Part shown: piece after piece, positions 42,030 to 51,824 of the stretch
Position numbering within the stretch: position 1 is the first letter of the stretch
How the letters are laid out: each line of letters begins with the position of its first letter
From: Agelaius tricolor
Lineage: Eukaryota > Chordata > Aves > Passeriformes > Icteridae
NCBI GenBank assembly: GCA_023055355.1
Contig: JALJCS010000028.1
Location: 3,162,418-3,226,417, forward strand
DNA length: 64,000 bases
Direction: 5' to 3'
Program-made: the position numbers and the translations under genes
The notes under the pieces: model-generated
Seen by the model: the letters and a program-made list of their open reading frames with translations, nothing else
Told to the model about the DNA's origin: nothing
Databases searched by the model: none

Positions 42030-42990
42030 AAAAACCCACGGGAAGTTTGCAGTTGTGACTGCAAGGATGTTCAGATCCACGTTCACAATCACAAAACAGC
42101 CAGAGATTTGCAGCTGCAACCACAAAATGGCCAAAATCTGGAGTTTGGGATCACAAAGTGCTGCAGATCAACGGCTGTGATCCAAACCCACTTCATTTTG
42201 CAGCTGCAACATAAAACCTCTGTAAATGTGTGTTTGGGATCACAAAATCAGGGCAGGTTTATAGCTGAAAGAGCAAAACTGCTGCAGAGTTGCAGCTATG
42301 ATCCCAAAACTGCTGTAAATTCATGAGTGCGATCCCAAAACTGCTGCAGATTTCCAGTTACAATCCCAAAACATGCTGCAGATTTACAGTCACAACCAAA
42401 AAATCACTAAAAATTCATGACTGTGATCCCAAACCCACTGCAGATTTCCAGTCACAATCCCCAAACTGTTGCAAATTCGTACTTGATCCCAAACAGTGTG
42501 TAAATTCATGTCTATGATCCCAAAACTGCTGTAAATCCATGTTTGTGATCCCAAAACCGCTGTAAATTAATGTTTGGTTCCAGAACTGCTGCAGATTTCC
42601 AATTACAACACAAAAATGTTGCAGGTTTGTAACTGCAATCACAAAACTGACACAAAATTTGGATTTCTAATGCCAAAAACCTCTGCAAATTCATGTTTGT
42701 GATCTCAAAACCGCTGCCAATTGATAGTTGTAATAATAAAACTGGCACAAACTTGCATTTGTGATCCCAAAACTGTTGTGAATTCCTATTTGTGATCCCA
42801 AAACTGCTGCAGATTTACAGCTGTAACCACAAAATCACTAAAAATTTGTGTTTGTGATCCCAAACCCTGCTGCAGATTCACAGCTGTGATCCCCAAACCG
42901 CCGTAAAATCGCATTTGTGATCCCCAAACCACCATAAAATTGCATTTGCGATCCCCAAACCACCGTAAATTCTCATTTAAGATCCCAAAC
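42030..42990. repeat. ~33-bp minisatellite, GATCCCAAAACTGCTGCAGA
   Basis: About 28 copies of GATCCCAAAACTGCTGTAAA with TTCATGTTTGT or TTACAGTTGT spacers, in the intron between the CROCC 5' UTR exon(s) and the start exon. Confidence 0.9.
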
Positions 42991-43099
42991 CGCGGCACTT
43001 TTCCATTCGCGGCCACAGACCCGCCCCGATTCTCCGCTGGGATCACGGAGCCGCCCCGATCCGCGATTTTCCCATCACAAACCCCCTTTGCCCTCCCAA

Positions 43100-43400
43100 A
43101 GCCGCTGCCCCAGCGCCATTCCCGACCCCATTCCCGACCCCGATCCCATTTCGGATCCCAATCCCATTCCCGACCCCGATCCCATTCCCAGTCCCCATCC
43201 CATTCCCAGTCCCGATCCCATTCCCATTCCCGATCCCGATCCCGATCCCGATCCCGATCCCGATCCCATTCCTATTCCCAATCCCATTCCCGGTCCCATT
43301 CCCATTCCCGGTCTCCATCCCATTCCCGACCCCGATCCCATTCCCGACCCCGATCCCATTCCCGGTCCTATTCCCATTCCCGGTCCCCATCCCACGCTCC
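43100..43400. repeat. CCCGATCCCATT hexamer-based array at the CROCC 5' region
   Basis: Array of CCCATT, CCCGAC, CCCGAT and CCCAGT hexamers, about 50 units, adjoining the GC-rich promoter region. Confidence 0.9.
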
Positions 43401-44020
43401 CCGCGCCGGGGGGGACCCGGTGTCCCCACCTCAGCCCCGGGAGCATCTCCCGAGCCCCGGGCACCCCTTGCCGCGGCCTCCTCGTCCCCCGGCCCCTTTT
43501 CCCGGAATTTGGGGCGGTTCGGGCTCGGTGCCCGCCCGCGGGAAGCGGATGCGGGGTCGGGATTAGCCCGAAATCCGCGTCCCCTCCCCGTGTGACGGCG
43601 GGAGCGGGGACCCTCCTCTTCCTGGAGGTCCCGACCGCGGCTCGGCCCCATCCTCCCCCAGCAACCCCGCGGCATTCCCGGGCTCTGCCGACAAACGCAC
43701 CCCGAGGCTCCGGGCGGGAGCAGAAGGAGGAAAAGGAAGGGAAACAGAGCCCAGTGCCAGCCCCCGGCGGCGGCCGTGCCCGGGGGCGTGGGGCGGTCCT
43801 TACCCGGGACGGAGCCGCTCTCCCGGAGGGCCCCGGCCTTGAGCCTCGCGCTCCTTAAGCTCCTTAACCCCGGAGTTGGCTCGGCAGGAAAAGCTCCGGG
43901 GTGGAGCGAGCCGGGGTTGCCAAGGGGTGAAGCGGCTTTAACACCCCCGGGACGCGGGGATGGCCCCGGGACCCCGGATCATCCCCCCCGCCGGAGCTTT
44001 AATTATCCCCCGCGTAATTA
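43400..44020 (-). promoter_or_regulatory. CROCC: CROCC promoter/5' UTR region (CpG-rich), inferred
   Basis: A CpG-rich 600-bp block upstream of the start exon. On the minus strand it holds two good donors: CCGTCCCGG|GTAAGG (exon end at 43804) and GGGGCTGAG|GTGGGG (near 43434). Neither upstream segment joins in an open frame to the ATG at 41614, so both look like 5' UTR exons. The human first coding residues (about 73) have no counterpart here. Confidence 0.5.
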
Positions 44021-44544
44021 AAGACTTTCTGCCCGCACCCTAGTAGGGAAAAGTGGGCATAAATCCCCAAGCCGGGCCCCAAATCCCCCAGGACGGGGGC
44101 TGGAGGCGTCCCCGCCCCTGAAACAAGGGATGGATGGGGTCCCGAGCCACGCTGCGGGCAGGAGGGGCTCACCGGGCCGCCCTGGCCTCGCCCCCCCGGC
44201 AGGGAAAGCGCCCTTTCTCCCCGGAGAGCCGCAGATTACCCGGGCCGGGGAGCAGGCAGACGGGATTGAGGATTTACAGCGTCTTGGATGCCTCCAGCCC
44301 GGCGGGAGCTGCCTCCAATTGCACCCCCCAGCCCTTGTGTCCCAAAACGCCTCCTTTTCCCCTCATTTCCTCTCTTACCTTTCCCCTCCCGGTGTCCTTC
44401 CCAACAGAAACCACTGCTAAGCAACAGGTTCTGTTGTGCTCCGTGTCCAATCCCATTCCCTCGGCACCGGCAAGGAATGGGAATCACAAAAGCTCATCCT
44501 GGCTGCTCCGAGCCCGCCCAGGGGAAGAAACAAATTCCAGTCTG

Positions 44545-45334
44545 GCATCAAAACCGTTTTATTGTTCAATCAGAAGCGTTACATTCTCACCTGGGTTCGC
44601 TGCCAGGCCCAGGGGAAAGCTCTGAAAGCAAAATGCCCATTATCCAGTGGGAAATGGAAAGGAAAATCCAAAGGGTTGGATAAAAATAAATGGGATTTCG
44701 TACTCGGAAAAGCCTTAATATAAATAGGTAAGAAAATATTTATTTGTTTCAAGAGGGATCTCAACCCCAGCTCTGTCCAAGAGCTTGGCTCCATTCTGTC
44801 CTTAATAAAATGTCCATGGAAATGAGTAAAAAATCGTGTCTTCAAAAGAGAGGAGGAGAAAAACAAACTTCCCAGAGTAGGAAATGAGGAATTTCAGCAT
44901 GGAAACGCCGGGATCAGGCTCCCCACATCCCAGTTAAGTGCTCAGAAAAAAATCCAGGTGGTGCTTGGCATCCTGGCAGGGAAAGGTTTGAGTGGATCCA
45001 GGAGGATGCTCCTCGCCCAGGGAAGGATTGATCCAGCCCAAAAGCACGAGCAGAAGGCAGAGGAATCTCTGAGGAGAATCTGAGCTCTCCCTCCTTACCA
45101 AGGAGAGGGAGGGACCTGATGGTTTTTCCCAAAGGAGAAGCCTCCAAGGTCTCCCAGGATCCTGGGTGTGGAGTGTTTTAAGGCACGTGGCTGTTTCCTT
45201 CTGGCACTTATTCCAGCATTCTGGCACTGGGTGGGTTTAAGGGCAGGAGTGAGGTGTCCTGAGGCTGCTTCTTTGGTCCCATAGAATCCTGAGGATCCCA
45301 GCACCCACGTGGGGAAAGGTGAGTGAAGGTGGGA
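44545..45334 (-). other. NECAP2: NECAP2 3' untranslated region (inferred)
   Basis: Unique sequence without tandem repeats from the NECAP2 stop (45335) to the minus-strand AATAAA at 44558-44563. A second AATAAA is at 44739-44744. Between this and CROCC only about 500 bp remain, so the two genes lie head-to-tail very close together. That remaining stretch, 44020-44545, shows no gene. Confidence 0.6.
44558..44563 (-). promoter_or_regulatory. Polyadenylation signal AATAAA, NECAP2 (distal)
   Basis: TTTATT on plus, in AACCGTTTTATTGTTCAATC. A proximal alternative is at 44739-44744. Confidence 0.55.
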
Positions 45335-48300
45335 TCAGAACTGAACCCAGCCAGTGTTACCCTGAGCCTGGCTGGCAGTTGACCTAGAGAGAGGGAAAAA
45401 AGGGTGTTTAGAGATGGTAAAGGCATCCAGGGAGGAAAGTGGGCTGCAAATGGGTCATCCAGGAGCACCCCAAAACTCTCCTGGAGCAGCAGAGCAAGAA
45501 GTGCCCATGGACCCAAACACAGGGAATTGGCAGCACAGAGGCAGAGCCACTTCTGAACCCCAAAGCTGGGACTGGACGGAGCAGTGCCCCCACCCCAGTG
45601 GGGTTTTCCAGCAAAACCAGGCAGTTTTGGGGCATCCACCTCCCCCCAAATCCCTCTCCTGCTTACCCTGAAGCTTTGGCAAAGTCTCCCCAGACATCAG
45701 CAGCAGGAGCAGCAGTGGGCTGAGGCCAGGACAACAGGGAGTCTGTCAGAAAGTCAGGAAGAGAGGAAACAGAACAGCAGGAGTGATTTCCCACTCTCAT
45801 TCCCAGCCTCCCCCCTTGGATGGATGAAGCTGCCCCTCAGGAGCTCTGGGTGAGCACAGACCTGTGATGGGGGTTCCTGGGAGCTGGGCAGGCGTGGAAA
45901 GTGGGGCCGGGCGCTCCCCAGAGCTGGATTTTCCTCCAGGGGGTGGTGGGAGCAAGCTCAGGCCCCCAGGCCCTGCAGGACGTGGCCTGGTGCTCCCTGT
46001 CCCTCCTTCTTTTTTCTTCATGTTCTGAAAGGAGAGCAGGAAGTTTGGGTGGGATTGCATTTAAATCCAGAGACAGAGTGTGAAAACCCTGGAAGATGAA
46101 TTGTTTTAATTTGGGAATAAAATCCTGCACTGCTGTGATGTCCCACTGCTGGTGCACCCAAAGGGGTCACAGGAGGGGTGGATTTTACCCCAGATCCCAC
46201 AGGCCTGGTTTTGGCAGCAGGAATTGATTGCACCACAACCCCTGCAAATCCCTGCAGGCAGCATTATCCCCACGGGCTCTGCCCTGAGCCCATGCCCAGG
46301 GATTTTGGGGAGGAGCTGCTGCTTCCTCATGGCACCCAAAGGAAAAGCTGGAATCAGCTGGGAAAGGCCCTCACAGCAATGTTGAGTTTGATGGTTTGTC
46401 CCTCCTTGAAGCCCAGATCCAGTTTGGGTCCCTGCTCCAGGTCCTGGGCCTGCCGGGCCAGCTCGCTCTGCTGCCTCACCCACCTGTGGGAATTAAATCC
46501 ATGGAAAAGGAGACACAGCCCACCCCAGGCTCCCCCAGACAAATAAATCCTGCTGAGGACCATCCCTCTGTGGCAGCAGCTCTGCAAAGGTGTGAGCTGG
46601 GACCTCACCTGAGGGAGCACCCAGGGGAAGATTCCCAGCAGCGGCTGCTGGAGCCCCATGGATCCCCCAGCCAGCACCATGTCCATCCATCCCTCCCCAA
46701 AACCCCAAAATTCCAAAACCCCACCATCCCCAGCAGCTGGAGCAGCCCCTCAGGGCAGTCCCTTACAGCTGATACAGGAAGCAGAGGAAGTAAATTAGGG
46801 AATCTGGAGTGGGAATTTGGATGCCCAGTTTTGAACTTGGGAAGCCCAGTTTGGGACGCTGCTGATTCAGGCTGGGAAATCCTGGAGAGAGGAAGAGCTG
46901 CAAGTTCCCTCCTCTTCCCACCACAGCTGCCCAGCCCAGCTCCCACTTCTCCACCTCTCCTGGAGGAGACCTGCCAAAAACAGAGCTGAGAGGACACAGG
47001 GAGAGGCACAAACTCACTTGAAGTGGTCCTGGAGGGCCACGTTGAAGTCAAAGGCATCTCCTCGGTCCACAAAGCCGACCCCGATGAACGCCCGGCGGCC
47101 TGGGTAGGGAGGAGGAGATTGGGATGGGGATGGGGATGGGATGGGATGGGATGGGATGGGATATCCCATTCTGCACAGCCCCGTGCCTGGTGCTGCCTCC
47201 AGAGGGAGCTGGGACACTGGAGACTGAGCCACAGGACTGGGGATCACAGAATCCCAGAATGGTTTGGGTTGAAAGGACTGTAAATCTCATTCCATTCCAT
47301 GGCCAGGGGCACCTTCCAGTATCCCAGGTAACTCCAAGCCCCTTCCAACCTTGGACACTGCCAGGGTAAAAAATCAGAAGCTTTTTACACAGGGTTCCAG
47401 GGGCAGCCAGAGCTGCTCTGGGCACCCTGTGCCAGGGCCTGCCCACCCTCACAGGGAACAATTCCTAATTCCCAATATCCCATCCATCCCTGCCCTCTGG
47501 CAGTGGAAGCCATTCCCTGTGTCCTCCTGTCCCTCCAGCCCTTATCCCCACTCCCTCTCCAGCTCTCCTGGAGCCCCTTTAGGGACTGGAAGGCCACAAT
47601 TAGGTCACTCCAGAGCCTTCCCTTCTCCAAAGGCATCTCCAGGTGTTTGACCTCGTTGGCTGCACAGTACAAACAGCTTTTTAATTAACTGGCAGCAGGG
47701 GGGTGTTCCTGCATCCTCCTGCCAACGCTGAGCAGCCAAACCCAAGAGTTTTTCTTCCTGGCCAAGGTCAGAGCCGTGGGAGGGAGGCAGCTCCTCCTTC
47801 TGCCCCCGTGCAGGGAACATTCCGCCATGGGAAGCAGGAATCCTTCCCGAGCAGGAGCAGCGAGGGCTCTGCGGGGTCCGCGGCTGTGCCGGACGCACCG
47901 TTCCCATCTTCGATCCGGATGACAAAGTATCGGCTGGAGTCCGTCACGCCCTCCACAGCGACCCCGGGGAACTGCTCCACAGGAGCCTGGGCGAAGAGCT
48001 CTCCTGGAACACAGCAAGGGGCCGGGTAACGCCGGGCCCAGCCCGCAGCGCTGCTCGCCCGGAGCCCCGCGATCCTCCTCACCCGAGCTCTTGTCCTCCA
48101 GCTTGATGAAGGCCGTGCTGCCCTTGGCCGTGATCCGCAGGCGGCCGCTCCAGGCCGGCTGGTCCAGCTGCCACTCCGCGGCCCTGGGGAGCAGGAGGGG
48201 AGCCTGAGCCCTGTGCCTCCCACAGCCCCCGTGCCGCCCACAGCCCCCGTATCGCCAACAGCCCCCGTGCCATCCACAGCCCCCGTATCGCCCACAGCCC

Positions 48301-49022
48301 CCGTATCGCCCACAGCCCCCGTATCGCCCACAGCCCCCGTGCCGCCCCTGTGCCTCCCACAGCCCCCGTGCCGCCCACAGTCCCTGTGCTGTCCCGGGGC
48401 ACCCATGGAGCTCCTGTGCCTGCTGACAGGGCCAGGGTGGGGACAGTGGCGTTTGTCACAAAATGGCTCATTTCACCCCAAAACAGCTGCTGCGTTTGGG
48501 CAGGGAGCAGGCAAGAGCTGCGCGGGAGGTTTCGGTTCCCTTTCCGCGGAGTTTCCAGAGCCGAAGTTGCGTTAGGGACAGGCGGCTGTAGCAGGACGGG
48601 CTTGGGTTGGGGGTCACTGACGGGGTGGGAACCCCAAAACACACGGGGGGACGGAGACAGCCCGGTGGGGTGGGGATGGGGGCACAGACACCTCCTGAGG
48701 GAACCCACGGGGGCTGAGCTTTTACACCGAAGGGCTAAGATACCCCATGAGGGGTATCTTAGTTCTTGCTGCCCCACGAGGTGGGAGAGACCCCGAACAC
48801 CTCTGGGAGCCACAAACCCCACACACCTCATGAGGAGAGGACCCCACAAACCCCGCAGGAAGGGTGCGAGCCCCCCCACGCCAGGAGGCGCTGACACCCC
48901 GCGGGCGGGCGCGGGCCCCACCTGTAGCCGCGGTTGGAGGCCCGCGGCGGTACCCGGTACACGAGCACTGCCGGCTTCACGCACAGCACCGACTCGTACT
49001 CCTCCTCCGCCTCCGCCGCCAT
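45335..49022 (-). CDS. NECAP2: NECAP2, adaptin-ear-binding coat-associated protein, complete
   Basis: Eight exons in transcript order: 48922-49022 (ATG at 49022), 48083-48183, 47899-48003, 47018-47099, 46375-46483, 45862-46024, 45667-45742 and 45335-45383 (TGA 45335-45337). They total 786 nt, 261 residues; human has 263. The N-terminal PH-like NECAP domain reads [20 protein letters not shown], then [33 protein letters not shown] and [19 protein letters not shown]. After [16 protein letters not shown] comes a proline-rich linker. The tail has WGDF, an adaptin-ear-binding WxxF motif, and ends GNTGWVQF, the conserved C-terminal WVQF. The protein binds AP-1/AP-2 appendages and acts in clathrin-coated vesicle formation. 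The start chosen gives [12 protein letters not shown], matching the family; an in-frame upstream ATG at 49127 is judged unlikely. NECAP1 is the paralogue; synteny favours NECAP2. Confidence 0.96.
47130..47162. repeat. Short (GGGAT)n tract in NECAP2 intron
   Basis: GGGATGGGGAT then four to five GGGAT copies, 60 bp from the exon at 47099. Confidence 0.9.
47235..47645 (-). mobile_element. CR1 LINE 3' fragment, antisense, in a NECAP2 intron
   Basis: Begins TCACAGAATCCCAGAATGGT and GGGTTGAAAGGACTG, the typical reverse complement of the CR1 3' end. It continues through CACCCTGTGCCAGGGCCTGC to about 47645. Confidence 0.85.
48195..48390. repeat. 18-bp repeat, CACAGCCCCCGTATCGCC, in NECAP2 intron 1
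   Basis: About ten units of CCCACAGCCCCCGTGCCG or CACAGCCCCCGTATCGCC. It begins near the acceptor of the exon ending at 48183. Each unit contains a CpG. Confidence 0.9.
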
Positions 49023-49200
49023 CGCGGCCCCGCCGCCGCTGTGCCCCGCCGCCTCGATGGTACCTCGGGGATGCCTCGGTGGTGCCTCAGGCCGCCCAGG
49101 AGGGGGCGGAGAGAGGCGCTTCCGCACCCGCGGCGCCCCCTAGCGAGCAGGAGGACCCGGTGCAGGGCGCTGCAGGAACCGGTCCCAGTTTGCTGCGGGA
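48890..49200 (-). promoter_or_regulatory. NECAP2: NECAP2 promoter/first-exon CpG island (inferred)
   Basis: CpG-dense block spanning the start codon (GCGGGCGGGCGCGGGCC on one side, GGCGGAGAGAGGCGCTTCCG on the other). No TATA box was seen. The transcription start is not fixed; 49080-49150 is plausible. Confidence 0.55.
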
Positions 49201-49239
49201 ACTGGAACCGGCTCTGGGCTCCGAGCCACGAAACTGACA

Positions 49240-49520
49240 GGTTTCACTGCTTTTATAAATCAAGTAATTTTATAAATTTATAAATCAGATAGTGGAGCCT
49301 GCTACTATTTCTATCTATTTCTATTATAGCGTTATATACTATATATTATAGTATTATATGTTCTATGATATATATGTGATATGTAAAATGTATGTATTAG
49401 ATACTGGGTTGTATAATACATTATATATTATTATGTTTATTCTCTATATTAATATTTCTATATTCTCTATTAACATTATATGTTTGCATTATTTATTTTA
49501 TAAATAATTAGTTAAAAATC
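49240..49520. other. AT-rich spacer between NECAP2 and SZRD1
   Basis: 280 bp of low-complexity TATATTA sequence in a GC-rich neighbourhood. 49520-49945 is unique sequence without a gene. Confidence 0.7.
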
Positions 49521-49944
49521 GTCCAAATTCAAGGGAGCCAGGGGCTGTGGGAGCTGCCACAGCTCCGGATTCCTCACCCCAGGAAGTTCCAGCACCTTCT
49601 ATGGACACTGTGGAGCACAACACCTGGGGGGAGCCCAGCACAGAGCAACAAAATAATCACATTCAATTAAATGAGTTCAATTAACTGATTTGCTTTTCTC
49701 CTCCAGGGAGAGGCAGTGCTCACATCCACACCTGGGATCCACATCTTCCCTTAGAGCACTGTCCTTCCCACCCTCCTCAGACCACTCCTCTCAACCACCC
49801 TAAAAATGGAGTAAAATCCCCTGGGTTTGGGTGAAATTATGGGCAAAAGCTCCCAGATTTTACCTTCCTGGCAGATTTTTACACACCTGCCACCACTAAG
49901 CCTCCCCTGGCAGACATGGGGACAAAAGGAGGGAGCCATAAAGC

Positions 49945-51824
49945 CGTGAAAAGTTTAAAGACATTTATTTAAAATACAATTTATAAAACGTTTTCTTTCC
50001 GGCGCACGTTTTTTTTTGTTTTTTTGTTTTTTGGGGGGCAGAAACACGCGGGTACCGCGTCCATCCTCCCCCTCCTCGGGATGAAGGCGCTTCCCACAGG
50101 AACGCCGCCGAGCCCTGCCCGCGGGCGGGACGTGTCCTGGGCACCGTGTCCTGGCACCGGGACGCAGCAGGAGCGGCCGGAGAAGGAGATTTCAGTGCTG
50201 GAAAAAGGGATTTCGGTGCCAGAGTTGGGATCTCGGTGCCGGCCACGGAGGAGGCAGCGATGTGGCACCAGAAATCCGGCAGATTTGGGAGGTTTTTGGC
50301 TATTCGATGCTATTTTTAGGAATAATTAAGGAAAGGCGCAGTGACTACAGTTATTGCTGACGGCCTTCTCCCTCCCGCTCCCTCCCGGAGCTCATCCCGG
50401 CCCCCAGGCTGAGGGGATGAGTGAGATCCCCCAAAAGTCCCCAGGATCCCAGGGGGAATCCTGGGGGAATCCCGCCCCACCCGGAACCAGCTGTGAGGAG
50501 CTGGTTAAGGTTCCGGGGGTTGGATACACAGGTAGTTTCTATTTTCCCGTTTCTGTGGGATTTCAGCCTCATTTCCACACAGGGCTTTTCGTGCACGTCA
50601 AGATTGGCTCGTTCCCCCTCGAACCCACTGAAGGCAGCACCCGGATGCAGGAATCCATCAGGAACCACCCAGGTCTCCAGGTCCTGGCCCTCCAGGAAGA
50701 GCATTTAGTGTTCATCCAATCCCTTGATATCGAGTGATCCTCAGCTTCATCCAGGGGGGGAACATCTCCATTCCTGGAGAGCAGCAGCCTCCCTGTCCTC
50801 TTCCCAGGAGCTGGAGCAGGACAATCCCTTCCCTGAAGCCTCGCTGCCTCCAGGGAGATGGGGGAATCATCCAGGCTTTCCCCAAGGCCGGTCTGGTTCC
50901 CAGGTCTGCCATTCCAGGAGAGCTTGTACCGTCCCTGCGCCGCCGGGCCGGCCCCTCGGGATATCCCACTGCCCGACGTCACAGCCGCAGCGGCGCCGCA
51001 GCCTCTCCTCCTCCTCACATCTCCCTAATTCTTCACCGCCCGGCCCTCCGTGGCCGGACAGCAGGCATTTGCACGGGGTCACTCTGCATTCCCTTCTCCC
51101 CAAACACAAAAGAACCCAAAAAGCATGTGTTTTAAGCTTCTCCTCAAAGCCAGCAGGGAATCGGAGCCAAGCTTGAACAGGAGCAGGATGTGAACTGGGT
51201 CCGACTCCGAGGTACCTGGGGGTATCCAGGAGTTCGCTTCCATGGCAGTGGAAATGGAGAAGGAGAAACATGAGCTTGTCATCCCCAAGCCATCACATGC
51301 ATGGAAATCCATTGGAATTCCTTCGGAACACTCAGCTACCTCTCTGGATTCTAACAAACAGCTCAAACCCTTCCCACGCACTCCGCCGATCCGAGATACA
51401 GAAAACAAACAGTAAACCAAATAAAAGAACCTAAAATCCTTGGAAACAGAACTCGTTCTGGAAGTGATGAGGACAACATGTGCGGCTGGGGAGGCTTCCC
51501 ATCTTTTTTTTTTTTTTTTTTTTTTTCCTTAAATGCCAGGTTTGGAGTACAACAAACGTTATTGCTGGCGCTCGCTCCGACCCGAGTGAGACACGCACGA
51601 CTCCCTGCGCCCGGCCGAGTCCGGCACGGCCCCTCGTGTCCCCCGGCCGCACGGGGGGACAGCCCTGCCGCGACGGCCGCTCACAGTGGGTGGAGAGGGG
51701 AGGTCACAGTGCGTGGGGCTGAAGGTCACAGTGGGCAGAGCAAAAGGGTCACAGTGCAAATCACCCCGGGAGGTCCCCTGGCCCGGGTCCGTGTGTCCGT
51801 GCCGGCGGAACGGCGCCTCCGCCT
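49945..51824 (-). other. SZRD1: SZRD1 3' untranslated region (inferred)
   Basis: About 1.9 kb of largely repeat-free sequence from the SZRD1 stop to AATAAA on the minus strand at 49964-49969. It holds a poly-T/A tract near 51505-51526 and a T-rich tract near 50010-50032. Long unique 3' UTRs are usual for SZRD1. Confidence 0.6.
49964..49969 (-). promoter_or_regulatory. Polyadenylation signal AATAAA, SZRD1
   Basis: TTTATT on plus in GACATTTATTTAAAATAC. It is the most distal good hexamer before the AT-rich spacer. Confidence 0.55.

Noticed and set aside
48828..49127. Upstream ATG at 49127 as the NECAP2 start
   Set aside because: The added residues are a CpG-island translation with no counterpart in the family; the start at 49022 matches known NECAP N-termini.
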